DNA of 64,000 nt from Cheilinus undulatus (taxonomy: Eukaryota; Chordata; Actinopteri; Labriformes; Labridae), in contig NC_054877.1 in the NCBI RefSeq assembly GCF_018320785.1, positions 23,480,329 to 23,544,328 on the forward strand, given 5' to 3'. A program made the position numbers and the translations under genes. Positions 47,994 through 57,375 of this stretch are shown piece by piece (position 1 is the stretch's first letter; each line of letters begins with the position of its first letter). The notes under the pieces are model-generated. The model did no database searches. It was not told the DNA's origin and saw only the letters and a program-made list of their open reading frames with translations.

Positions 47994-49112
47994 GTCAGTG
48001 TATCTCTTCGCCCACTTTGACTAAGTGTTGTGGTTTCCCTTCAACTCGCTTAATTTGAACTGTTCTTGCAGAACATGCCCGATGTAGTGATTTCTCAGGG
48101 GAGGAAAACCCACTTGTTTTTGTTTCATCTACAAGTTTACAGCTCACTAAGAGGCCTTGATGTGGGTTTAAGGAATTCCTCTCAGCTGTTTGTTATTCAC
48201 TGTCCTCTGGCTGTCATTGTTTGAATTATATGAAATAAAAACACATGAATTTTCATTGGATTTTTCTCAATTCCCATGTCCTTTTGCAAAGAAATTACCA
48301 GGCCTGCTCCCCATGAAGATTTGATTATCAGAGGAAGATTAAAAAAATTCAAGTTGTAGGCACTTAGCATTGTTTTACTAAATCAAAAACTCTGCTATTA
48401 TGAGATATGTCATGATTTTGCAAATACATAAAAATAAAGAAGCAGTATTCTGTTTTTAACCAGTCAAATGTCGTTTAATTATTTGTTTGATTTTGTCCAG
48501 TTATGTAATCATATTGCAGAGAAGAGTGACCTAAAATCAGATCATAATCTGCATCTGTGCATCTGTGGTCTTCATGTCACTTCAGAGGGCAGAGATCACA
48601 CTGTGAAGTGTCTTCTTTCAGCCCCCTCTGGCCAAACATGTTTGGTCAGCTGGCTGAATAAATAAAACAATCTTTTTAGCTTTCGCACCCATGCTTGATG
48701 CTATCTTCTGGAAATTACCAGTGGAGGAAAAAAAAGGCTGAGAGCGATATATACGAGAGAGACTTTTCAGTTTTAGATTAAGTATCTTCGTTCTGCTGTG
48801 ATGTTTGTGAGGAAGCAGCTCTTGTTGCTAAGTGAGATAGTGTGAAGGTAGCGATTACTCTGCTGCATTTATCACCTGGATCTCAGATAAAAATGGACGG
48901 GATGTGTTTATCTCTCACACCCTGTTATAAAAATACACAGAATTTGAAGCCTACAACGCAAAATATTTCCTAGGTCTCAGTGTTTACATTCAACGTCCAC
49001 CAGTAAATGTAAAACAAATACATTTGAAAAAAAGCAGTGCAAAAAGGTAATGTTTGCAAACATGTTTCAAAGATGTGTAAATATAAACAATTTATTTGCA
49101 ATTTTCCTGCAG
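47994..49112 (+). other. spidr intron (1.1 kb)
   Basis: AT-rich; I see no repeat, RNA gene or ORF of note. Confidence 0.6.
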
Positions 49113-49206
49113 GGGTTATAGTTGGAGTGGATGAGAGCACAGCTTACTCCTGGCCTGCGTGCAGCCATTGCGGGAGTGATAACTTAGAGAAGTACTCAGA
49201 ATCACA
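49113..49206 (+). CDS. spidr: spidr coding exon (window exon 13, first half of zinc ribbon)
   Basis: Acceptor ttttcctgcag; completes Gly, then VIVGVDESTAYSWPACSHCG and SDNLEKYSES with a split codon at gtaagt. GVDESTAYSWPAC is a hallmark of SPIDR. CSHC (window residues 683-686) supplies the first two ligands of a Cys4 zinc ribbon; the other two come from the next exon. Confidence 0.95.
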
Positions 49207-49294
49207 GTAAGTTCTCATGTGAAAGCCAAACAGCTTTAATATAAAACACATTCATGAATGTTAACTTTCTGTTTTGTGTTTTATCTCTCCACAG

Positions 49295-49406
49295 TCAGAA
49301 CTTCTACTGTGTTTCTTGTAAGTCAGCTGTTGACAAGCCCGACATGAAGATTCAACTGGAAGTGTTTCTGAGTTCTTCATTGAGTAGCTGCACTTTGAAG
49401 GTTAAG
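49295..49406 (+). CDS. spidr: spidr coding exon (window exon 14, second half of zinc ribbon)
   Basis: After an 88-bp intron, acceptor ctccacag completes His and reads QNFYCVSCKSAVDKPDMKIQ and LEVFLSSSLSSCTLKVK in phase 0 at gtgaga. CVSC (703-706) are the third and fourth zinc ligands, followed by beta strands, the layout of an OB fold with an inserted zinc ribbon as in RPA1 domain C (inference from the pattern). Confidence 0.95.
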
Positions 49407-51322
49407 GTGAGAGTTTTAACCTTTGACCTGAGCGCTTTGATACCAATAATTTGAAGTTGGTTTCTTTTTAAGTTTTTTTCAGGCTTTTACACCTTTGAGG
49501 ACAACAGCCCTTGTACATGGGGCGCGCAGATATTACCACTATGCCTACTGGTGTCCCCGAAGTCTACTGTTTTGTTAAATACCTTTAAAAAGTGCAGAGT
49601 CTCGTGAAATTATGTGTACAGGAAACATAAAACAAAAGCCAACAGTCTATTGGTGTAGTTTGGCTTAACATACAGATTGAAACAAGGCATAGCCTGGCCT
49701 TTAATTTAAACAGGGTTTCTGTAGATACTTGAATGGCTTAACATGTCTTAAACTGGATTCAGAGGCCGTAAAAAGTCTGATTTTTACCCCTGAGAGGTCT
49801 TACATTTTAAAAGGCAATTTGATATAGACATCTATCTATAGAAAAACCTTGTAAGATTTTTATAATCCTCTTCCAAAGTGTTGCTTAAATATTCTCCAGA
49901 ATTCAGGGAGTTTATTGTTGTTTTTTCTAAATTTCCTGGTGGAGGATGCCCAGATCTCTCTCTGATTTGATCTGGTTTACTGTGATTAAATACACTCTGA
50001 ACTGTTTTAAAACACTAGTCCAGTTGTCTAATATTGGGGCTACCAGATTGCCCTCTTAAATCCATGCAGCCAAATTATTTTGACAGGTTTTCCCTGAGAA
50101 CACTCATTATTCTTCATTAAATGTGCCAGAAATCATAAAATGTTGGCATTAATGATCCAAAAAATTCTCTGCTCTGCACCGTTTGACATTTAATAAACAG
50201 TCCTTCAAACCCCTAAATTCAGCTCTGGGCTGGTACATTGAGAAATCTCACATGGCTTTCATTTTTGACCCTTTAGTGGTATTAAAAAAGTGGTATTAAT
50301 TTTTCTCAGTTCAGGTCTTAAAAAGTCTTGCATTTGATTTTTAAAGCATGTAGGAACCCCGTGCCAATGATTCACAAGGTCCTGGGAGATTTTTCAAACC
50401 ACTTGGTGTGGAGTGTATCTCTGCAGGGTGTATACTGATGTTAATTTATGCATAGGGCTACTTCCCTTAACTTTAAGGGTGTCCATAGGCTCATTTTAGG
50501 TGCATTCTGTGCCGTATACATCCTTGCTATTTACTATTTCACAAAAAAATATTCCAATGCATGTAAAAGGATTGTATGACAGTATGAAAAAAAAATCTAC
50601 ATGTGATCATATTTTGCTGTATTGGAGCAAGCATGCTCCTGTTAGCCTGTTTTGACCCGCAACACCAAGTTACATCACATGAACTGATTTGCATAAGTAG
50701 ATACAACTGATGTGCTGCAACCTGCAACAAGTGGGTGTGTAACAAAGCTCAAGATTTAATGGTGTCATGAATCACTGTACTGCACTAAATTTTTATTTAT
50801 ACTGTATGCAAAGTACATTTTTTAAGGACAGCTGAGAAACAGTGTGTGAACTTGAACACCTGGATTGCTACCTTAAGAGAAAGTCAGTCTTTTTCACAAA
50901 ATCAGGATCACCAACTACTAAAGCATATTAAGGCAACAGACTTAAGGGTGGAGCTGATCCACTCTGATTCAAATATCCAAAGTATTTTTCTTAAAGCAGA
51001 TGTAAAGAAAAGCAGCAAAAAGATAATCCTGTAATACCCCAGGTGCTCTGTTATAGTGAGATTATTACATAATTTCTGCTCATGAAAGGGATGAATAAAT
51101 AGAATAATTGATTGTATGTGCATTCAAATGACAGTTTTATTATTTGATACCTGCTGTTATCAGAAAACAAAGTAAGGCAAACAGATAAAGTTATCATTTC
51201 TACTTATCAGCCACCTGATGATTTAACACCACCATTAGTCACAGAGCACACTGTCAGTGTAACTTATTTCAGTATAATTTCAAAGACATTAATGCCCCTG
51301 CATCTTTTCATATCTCTGACAG
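49407..51322 (+). other. spidr intron (1.9 kb)
   Basis: A copy of the CAGGGTTCC-type repeat fills 49711-50363. 50370-51320 is AT-rich and unremarkable. Confidence 0.6.
49711..50363 (+). repeat. hAT-like nonautonomous repeat (CAGGGTTCC family), copy 2
   Basis: Begins CAGGGTTTCTGTAGATACTT and ends CATGTAGGAACCCCGTG, an imperfect inverted pair. Internal AAAACACTAGTCCAGTTGTC (50010 onward) and the aggtcttaaaaagtctt right segment match copy 1 at 9880. Half the size of copy 1; no clear target duplication. Confidence 0.75.
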
Positions 51323-51379
51323 CTGCAGCAGAAGACAATCATGTCCATCTTAAACACTGCAGCACTGGAGGGTAGTGAG
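51323..51379 (+). CDS. spidr: spidr coding exon (window exon 15, 19 codons)
   Basis: A 57-bp exon: acceptor ctctgacag, LQQKTIMSILNTAALEGSE, donor gtaagt. Phase 0 on both sides. A helix-like segment linking the strands of the C-terminal domain. Confidence 0.92.
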
Positions 51380-51890
51380 GTAAGTGTGCTTTTACAAATG
51401 CTTACATAACTCTGGGCTGGACTAGGCGGTGCATTGATCTTCTGTCAATAAGTTGTCTGTTCATGTAAGCCTATTCTGTACTAAACACTTAAAATCCCTG
51501 AGTCACTCCGGTCATTGATACTGTCAGAGGAATTTGCTTCCAAAATACTGACGTAATCTCCCTCCACCTCCTGTTTTCACTGATTCCATTATTAGCAGTT
51601 TTCATTCTGGAGAATTCAGCTAATCTCTTTTACAACCAACGTGCTGTGGAGTTTGTCATCTTTGCAAACACAGGCTTGTGTTTGTTTTTTAAAGCATTAA
51701 TGCACCTTGCAAAGGGAAGTCGTGAGTGCAGAATAAATTGTTAAATAAACAGAAATACTGCTGACCAGTGTGCAAAGGTCAGGGGCCTTAAGTACACTCA
51801 AACGTTGTCAAAGCATCAGTTTCTAGCCTCAAGAAGAATTGAATGAAGTGTGCAAGGTGTGAGTTTTCTGATGGGCTTGATTTGTTTTAG

Positions 51891-52010
51891 TTCCTAGGAT
51901 ACGATGTGGAGAATGTCCTGGGAAAAGAGGTGGGCCCCCTTGGCGCTTATGTCCGAGTGGTCACCAAGAAACCTGACCTCTGGATCAGCCTGGAAGAAGT
52001 CCGCCTCTGA
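51891..52010 (+). CDS. spidr: spidr terminal coding exon (window exon 16)
   Basis: Acceptor ttgttttag; FLGYDVENVLGKEVGPLGAY, then VRVVTKKPDLWISLEEVRL and TGA at 52008-52010. The ..VLGKEVGPL.AYV.. and final ..I.LEEV.L pattern is the conserved SPIDR C-terminus. The longer frame 51904-52191 in another phase is a shadow. Confidence 0.95.
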   Translation, partial: FLGYDVENVLGKEVGPLGAYVRVVTKKPDLWISLEEVRL

Positions 52011-52405
52011 GGCAACCGTTAGGACAAGTAAGCTAATGATATCAATCCTAAGGCTTCAGCTGGCCTCACAGAACTGCCTTGGTCAGAGCCCATGCAGCCT
52101 CTCCTACCCCCCCTTGAAGGCCTCCTCTGACAGCTTGAGGCTGTGCTGGAGTGAGCAGGACTGCAAGAAGACAAGGTCTTGTTTGTGTTAATGATATGTG
52201 ATCCTGTGGAGCAGGAGTTGACAGCCCAAGGGTAGACCTGTGGCATGCAGTCTGTCAGAGAAGCCCACGTGCTTCACTGATGGGCTTTTAAGACTTTTGA
52301 CTTCAAACACATTGTCTAAGTGGTATGAAATACTTTTTCTTCCAACTATGGACCTATGTTTGTAAAATATTGCTGACATTGTCAATAAAAGTTGCAATTT
52401 TTGCT
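52011..52405 (+). other. spidr: spidr 3' untranslated region
   Basis: About 390 bases from the stop codon to just past the AATAAA at 52384-52389. No further ORF with support. Confidence 0.75.
52384..52389 (+). terminator. spidr: spidr polyadenylation signal
   Basis: Canonical AATAAA 374 bases after the stop, followed within 50 bases by a T-rich tract (52433-52448) that can serve as the downstream element. Confidence 0.8.
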
Positions 52406-52531
52406 GACTTTGCTTTCTATTTCCTGTTGCACTCTTTTTTTTTTTTTTAACACAACACCCTCCTATGACATGACTGCACTGTATGCAAAGACTACTCACA
52501 GACCAGGACTCCTCTTCACTTTTTCTGCATT

Positions 52532-52537
52532 TTTATT
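52532..52537 (-). terminator. cebpd: cebpd polyadenylation signal
   Basis: AATAAA on the minus strand (TTTATT on plus), about 300 bases downstream of the cebpd stop. It faces the spidr signal across about 140 bases. Confidence 0.75.
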
Positions 52538-52837
52538 ATAGATTCCATAAACAAAATGTTTTCAAGGTTTCATACAAACTATATAAAAGATCATGCTCTG
52601 GCTCTTATACAAAGTTTGGAATTATAAAACATGTACCATATCAGGTAAAATAACATGTAAATGCAGTGGTAAAATAATTTAATACAGAAAAAAATCCCAC
52701 AAAAATATGGCAGCAACATCATATATTTTCCAGTGCCATTATGGTAAGCTTAAAATACATCTGGTACAGATGGTAAGAAGAAAAGTCTGTTGAGGTATGT
52801 CTCCTGAAACTCAGTTCACATAGTTATTATCAATCTG

Positions 52838-53728
52838 TCACCGGCTCTCTACACTCAAAGAGCCCATATAGGACGAGTTGGGTATCTGCTTGAAGAACTC
52901 TCTGAGCCCGGTGAGCTCTCTGGTTAGCTGCTCGATAGTTTTATGAAGTCTGTCGTTTTCTGAGCTCAGTTCGATCAGCTTCTGCTGCATCTCCAAGTTG
53001 CGTTTCTTGGCTTTGTCCCTGCTTTTCCTCACTGCAATGTTATTCCTCTCTCGCCTCTGTCGGTACTCCACGCTGTACCTGTCCACCGCCTTTTTGCCCT
53101 TTTCCCTCCCAATCTTCCTCGGGGAGGACTTGGTGGGGCTAAGACTGGAGACGGGCTCCGGCGTGGTGGGGGGAGTGGGCTGCCCTGTGGGGAGACTCAC
53201 GGAGGTCTGGGCGCAGGTTTCGATCTGTGATGGCAAGGATGAAGACATGTCACTGTCACTCCAGTCGGACTCCTGTTTGATAGGAGCGCTGAACAAGCCT
53301 TTCTCCAGCCCGCTGTCAGCCTTCCTCTCTGCTGTGTACGCGGCTGACAGCTGCTGCTGCTGCTGCATGCTGCCTGGTAGCGCGGAGCTCTGCAGGTTGT
53401 AGTAATCCGCCTTCTCCTGCTTCACAGTGTTGAACAGGTCGAGGAAGAGCTCGTCGTTGCACAGCTCCAGGTTGGGCACGGCCGTCATTGACTCGATGTA
53501 CTGGCTGAAGTCGATGGCGCTCTCGTCATCGTACATGGCAGACGCGGTGCTAAGCTCCGCCATGGTGCCGTCGTCGCCTGCAGCGTCGCCTCTGCTGCCC
53601 GGCTTGCAGAGCCCCTGCTGCGGGACTCCCAGCTTAGTACTCTCGTAGAAGTTAGCAGGCTCCATCGCCCAACTCATGTTGCATTGTGGAGACACACAGT
53701 GAGAGTCCAGGCTGTATATGTCACACAT
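52838..53728 (-). CDS. cebpd: CCAAT/enhancer-binding protein delta (bZIP transcription factor)
   Basis: A single-exon gene of 296 codons, size and intronless structure as in other C/EBP delta genes. It binds CCAAT/TTGCGCAA-type sites as a dimer in the nucleus and acts in acute-phase, inflammatory and adipogenic responses (family knowledge). The start is the ATG at 53726-53728 (MCDIYSLDS); the open frame extends 7 codons upstream only from a GTG. Features: N-terminal activation segment with [17 protein letters not shown] and ELFLDLFN; psi-KxE SUMO-type motifs VKQE (102-105) and IKQE (150-153); short Gln run (122-126); proline-directed PTPPTTPEP (184-192); bZIP at 220-282 with basic region [20 protein letters not shown] and a leucine zipper of LxxxxxxL spacing, then the FFKQIP tail. 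Convergent with spidr, divergent from mcm4. The delta type rather than beta follows from [12 protein letters not shown] and the spidr linkage. Confidence 0.97.
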   Translation of the reverse strand: MCDIYSLDSHCVSPQCNMSWAMEPANFYESTKLGVPQQGLCKPGSRGDAAGDDGTMAELSTASAMYDDESAIDFSQYIESMTAVPNLELCNDELFLDLFNTVKQEKADYYNLQSSALPGSMQQQQQLSAAYTAERKADSGLEKGLFSAPIKQESDWSDSDMSSSLPSQIETCAQTSVSLPTGQPTPPTTPEPVSSLSPTKSSPRKIGREKGKKAVDRYSVEYRQRRERNNIAVRKSRDKAKKRNLEMQQKLIELSSENDRLHKTIEQLTRELTGLREFFKQIPNSSYMGSLSVESR

Positions 53729-53955
53729 GAACCCTGGTGACTTGTCCACGTGGTTAAGGAAGGAAATAAACTTCGAAAAATGTAACCCACAGACGTGACA
53801 GCTGTCTGCACTAAATCACTCTGCAGCCGTTTCGCTTGTTTTCTCTTTAGTTGCCTTAAAAAAACGTGTTAAGCTGTTTTTTTTATCCCTGGGTGTTGAC
53901 TGTCAGGGTCCTGTCATCTGACAAACTCTGAATCACTTCTTGTCACTTCTCTGAG
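53729..53955 (-). other. cebpd: cebpd 5' untranslated region (inferred)
   Basis: Between the likely TATA-driven start (about 30 bases from the TATA-like box at 53977-53986) and the ATG. It contains the in-frame GTG at 53747-53749 but no in-frame ATG. Confidence 0.5.
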
Positions 53956-53976
53956 GTGTCTGAACTTTCGCGGAGT

Positions 53977-54086
53977 GTTTTGTATCGTCTCCCCGCTGAC
54001 GTCACACGCACCGCCCTCTCACGAGCCAGTCAAGTCAAAACGAGGGTCACATGGCCGTTTACTTCCCATTTGAGGAGAAAGGGGCG
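53977..54086 (-). promoter_or_regulatory. cebpd: cebpd core promoter: TATA-like box, CRE, GC boxes
   Basis: On the minus strand, in order toward the gene: a GGGGCGTG word on the plus strand (54079-54086), GGGCGGT (54010-54016), a perfect palindromic CRE TGACGTCA (53997-54004), and GATACAAAAC (53977-53986, TATA-like). CRE next to TATA with Sp-type boxes upstream is the layout reported for mammalian CEBPD. A TTCCAGAA word at 54223-54230 is a weak STAT-like match. Confidence 0.6.
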
Positions 54087-55521
54087 TGTTGCTCGTGCCA
54101 CCCACTCTTTACTACAATTGTATGAATGGTTCAGAGTTGTTTACATACTGAAAGCTCTTGGTGTTTGGGATTTAAGATCAATTTGTTCCCTGTCAGGAGC
54201 CAAGTGAATGTTTTCAGACCATTTCCAGAAAATTAAGTAACAAAATCCCACTGAAGAGATCCTTAATTAACCTCTTATTTATTTTGGTCTAACCAAACTG
54301 TTATTTTTATTAAATAGCGCTCAATTAAATCAGTTTGAAAGTTAGTAAACATGTAGAAAATGTCCACATCAAATTGTTTATGCTGTAATTAACTGCAAGC
54401 TTTAATATAATATTCATTATCATAAATAAATATCTTATTGCATGTGATGAAACACCTGTTATTACAGACCATTCACCCAATTTACCATGCGTGCTATAAT
54501 TTCAGTTGCTAAGTGCTCAGCCACTAGCTTTTAGATCAGCCTATATTTTAGATTTAAATGAAGTTTTTTTTCTTTAAGCAAGTAGTTATTTTGACACTTT
54601 ACCTCAGATTGACCTTTTTGGTGTACCTATGTTTATGTGTGAAGTTAAACCCATCATCTGTCTTCAGGCCTAAAAACATCTCACCCAAAGTGGTATAATT
54701 TACAAAACAGAGTGTGGTGGAAGAGTTTCAGTGTACGGAAACCAGCTAAAAACAGAGCAACATGTACTCTTTTCAAGCATCTCTCTACAAAGTATACAAA
54801 ATTCAAGATGGTTGATAATTTAGCTCTCATTGTTTGTTACTTGAGCATTCATTTGAATTGTTTCAATATATTTAAATATGTCAGACTAGCCTTAATAGTC
54901 TATATTTACTCTTTAATGTAATTGCCAAACATTAGTTGTAACCAGGAATGGATAGTAACTAATAACATACTCATGTAAACTTCTTTGTGTGTTTTTTAAA
55001 GCTTGTAATTGTACTTCAGCATATTTAGATGCTCTGGTAAGTATTGCACTTAAAACATTTTGCAAGCATCAGATACTGAGTAAAAATTCAAAATGATGGG
55101 CCAATAAAGAGATGCATTTGTGTGGCTTGCACCACAAACAGCCAGTAGGACATCAAAAGATAGTTATTTCAAGTTTCTAACATCCAAAATACACTGCTGT
55201 GATTCACTGTTTAGGAGAGATGAGCCTACAATTAAACAGCCTGGTTGAAGTAATATTTGGTTGAAATAGGCTGCATAGCATAAATGCAGTTATCTGAATT
55301 AATATAGGAAGACTTAGATAAGCATGGATTGAGGAATTCAGTGTCGTCCATTGTTTGAAGGTGACTCATAAGATGTTTTTAGTTATCTTATCTTTAAAAA
55401 CGTATCTTAACAGCTCCCTAAGGGACACATGTACTGACACTTCTCGGAAACGCTCCCATGTTTTCCTGTTAGGAAGTGTGCTGTATTTTTCCGCTGTAAA
55501 GACCTTTTCTTTCAGTGGAAA

Positions 55522-55538
55522 GATGCCCCCTGGTGGTC
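55522..55538 (-). promoter_or_regulatory. Strong CTCF-like motif between cebpd and mcm4
   Basis: The minus strand reads TGACCACCAGGGGGCAT, agreeing with the CTCF core CCACCAGGGGGC throughout. It lies about midway between the two divergent promoters, a natural place for an insulator. Binding is inferred. Confidence 0.6.
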
Positions 55539-55813
55539 AAACAACGCAACTCAAGGATAAAGTCAAAAATGTGATGGAAAATTACTTCCGGTTGCTCCCA
55601 CCCATCAGCTGTTGCTGAAGCCAAGAAGAAATGAATACAGTTCATAAGTTTCAGATAAGATTTCTTCATGCTCGTTCTTTTTTCACAGAGATTTGTTTGA
55701 CCCAAGTAATTGTTTAATAAACAATCTCTACATTTACTTTTTTCTATTTTTTTTCTGCGTCTTAGTGCAAATTTATTTCCAACTCTGAAAACTATCAGTA
55801 AGACTTCTGTAGT

Positions 55814-55846
55814 AACAACAACAACAACAACAATAACAATAACTAT
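55814..55846. repeat. (AAC)n microsatellite
   Basis: gtaacaacaacaacaacaacaataacaataact: six AAC units then variant AAT/AAC units. Confidence 0.9.
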
Positions 55847-56444
55847 AATGGCAATCATAGTTATTCAATAACACATTTTTTCCCTTCCTTGTATCATCTG
55901 AACATCTGTAAATAATTATTTGATATTTGGATAAAATCAAATGCCAAAATTTTATGAGACACTTCAGCCTCTTAATATTAAGCCTTTTTGTAGGGGTGTA
56001 TTATGTATCTACTGTGACAACTATTCATGAATTTGCTGAATTGGAAATAATTTTGAAAGTGTGTGTGAAAGAGTGCAAAATGTTCATACCAATGATAAAA
56101 ACAATAGTTTTACCAAAAAAAGTGAACACAGTGCAACACAAACACCACAAACTGGTTTACATATCTGAAAAAGGGGCAGTAGGTCCTTCTCCATAAATCA
56201 TTGACTGTAACTGACCAGCTTCCTCACAGATTTAAACCTCAACAATGGTTATTTCCCTAACATTCAGATCTGAAGTTGTAATTATCAATCATCTTAATAT
56301 CTGACAATTTATAATTGGACATTTCAATCAAAAATTCCCATTGCACTATAAAAGACATTAAAAACAAGAAAGCTGCCAAGACAGACTTCATCTTTAGGAG
56401 TTTCCATATTGGACCTCGTCAAGTGTGTGTTTATGGATGGTATT

Positions 56445-56853
56445 TTAAAGGTGCAGTGTGTAAAACTGAAAATCAACATCTAGAAGTGGGTTCTAGATTG
56501 CATGTCTCTGCTGGAAACTGTGGCAACCAGTTGAATTGTATGTGTATCAGTAATGTGAATGCAATACAATACAATACAATACAATAACTTTATTTATCCT
56601 TTTTTCCTCTATGCTACCATGGAAACATGTAAAAATCCAAGATGGCGGCATCCATTGAGGGGACCCTTCCTATGTATGAATTAAAGGTTTATTCTGAGTT
56701 GTTTTTTTTTTTTTTTTTTCCAAAAACGCTATTTTCTAATTTAGATGACTAAACGCTTATTTAGACAGACTGTCTTAGAAATGTTTTGCTTTATTTTACC
56801 AAGTTTGTTCAGCTAAATGCTACTAGGCTAAATATTACACACTGCACCTTTAA
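56445..56853. mobile_element. MITE with 19-bp perfect inverted ends and TTAA flanks
   Basis: TTAAAGGTGCAGTGTGTAA (56445-56463) and its exact reverse complement (56835-56853) bound about 410 bp. TTAA at both outer ends suits a piggyBac-type target duplication. Inside are an (AATAC)n run, a YY1 consensus word and a T-rich tract; no ORF. Confidence 0.85.
56560..56586. repeat. (AATAC)n microsatellite
   Basis: Five consecutive 5-base units (aatac) inside the TTAA-flanked MITE. Confidence 0.9.
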
Positions 56854-56984
56854 GTGTACGTTCCAGAGAGTATAGTTTGGTCATTGCACCAGTTTATGGT
56901 CTTGTCTGTAATGCTCGGTGTGTTGTTTTTCGTATGAAAATAGATTTATTAATAGGAGTTTGAAGTCCACAAACTCCAGCACAA

Positions 56985-57030
56985 TAGGGGGCGGTAATAC
57001 TTTTGCCACTCGTCAAAAAGCCAGAATAGG
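56985..57030. repeat. Decayed fish repeat end
   Basis: AGGGGGCGGTAATAC followed by caaaaagcc..ggagaagaagcag resembles a common teleost repeat terminus. Short and uncertain. Confidence 0.3.
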
Positions 57031-57240
57031 AGAAGAAGCAGCGTTGCAGTTGGACCAAACCAAATGTTCTAAGGTAATACACAAAAGAAAGACTTCATGC
57101 AGTTTGCCTAGAATGATCTTGAAAGATGAGTAAAAGTGCACGCGTCATTTAATTTTATATTCTCATAATTTTGTGACCAGCTTTATCCTTCATTTGTGTT
57201 TAATAAAAGACAAAACTCTTGAAATCCCTCTTGAAGTACC

Positions 57241-57345
57241 CCTCTAAAGTGAGGGGATACGCCGGGAAGCACGAGTAAACTCGGCCCTGCTATTGGTCTA
57301 AAGTTCCCCGCGAAATCTACGTCACACGCAGTTTCGCGCCAGATC
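57241..57345 (+). promoter_or_regulatory. mcm4: mcm4 promoter: CCAAT box, two E2F sites, CRE half
   Basis: An inverted CCAAT box (ATTGG, 57292-57296), an antisense E2F-type CCCCGCGAAAT (57306-57316), ACGTCAC (57319-57325) and a consensus E2F site TTTCGCGCC (57332-57340) lie within 50 bases. There is no TATA box. MCM genes are classic E2F targets induced at G1/S, so the layout fits cell-cycle control. Confidence 0.85.
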
Positions 57346-57375
57346 TGCAGCAGTCGGACGTGTTGTAAAGAAGAG
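57345..57375 (+). other. mcm4: mcm4 non-coding first exon (inferred)
   Basis: The donor at 57376 (aagag|gtaaaa) directly downstream of the E2F promoter, combined with an acceptor 14 bases before the ATG at 58758, implies a 5' untranslated exon ending here. Its start is not determined. Confidence 0.6.

Larger units (their letters stand above)
1..52400 (+). other. spidr: spidr gene (3' part, 16 coding exons in window)
   Basis: SPIDR (KIAA0146) is a nuclear scaffold that links RAD51 and BLM helicase and supports homologous recombination; that role is known for the family, not visible here. The 16 exons chain without a phase break: 2384 coding bases, that is two bases of a split codon plus 793 codons and a stop. 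Vertebrate SPIDR is about 900 residues, so roughly 100-120 N-terminal residues lie upstream. Recognisable blocks are the LAERLNRLQSRQRSAVSFW segment (window residues about 130-148), the LCMLVQDSYGMFSEVQLHLL segment (about 385-404) and a C-terminal region with a Cys4 zinc ribbon (683-706). All introns are GT-AG. No start codon or promoter is in the window. The neighbour cebpd matches human 8q11 order. Identity confidence is high; a skipped phase-symmetric exon inside a long intron cannot be excluded. Confidence 0.9.
54090..57240. other. cebpd-mcm4 intergenic spacer
   Basis: About 3.1 kb with a strong CTCF-like site (55522-55538), an (AAC)n microsatellite, a TTAA-flanked MITE (56445-56853) and a decayed fish repeat near 56985-57020. 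No PRKDC-like or other coding exon is visible on either strand. Short ORFs here lack splice context and domain features. Confidence 0.65.

Noticed and set aside
52998..53402. 134-codon plus-strand frame
   Set aside because: Antisense shadow of the cebpd coding region.
53729..53749. Seven extra N-terminal codons for cebpd
   Set aside because: The open frame's first codon is GTG, not ATG; the first in-frame ATG is at 53726-53728 and starts MCDIYSLDS, so the shorter protein was annotated.
55469..55858. 129-codon minus-strand frame
   Set aside because: Val/Ile-rich start comes from the (AAC)n microsatellite; no domain or splice support.
56638..56649. CAAGATGGCGGC as the start of a PRKDC or other coding exon
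   Set aside because: It lies inside a MITE bounded by perfect inverted repeats and the frame has no continuation or splice site.
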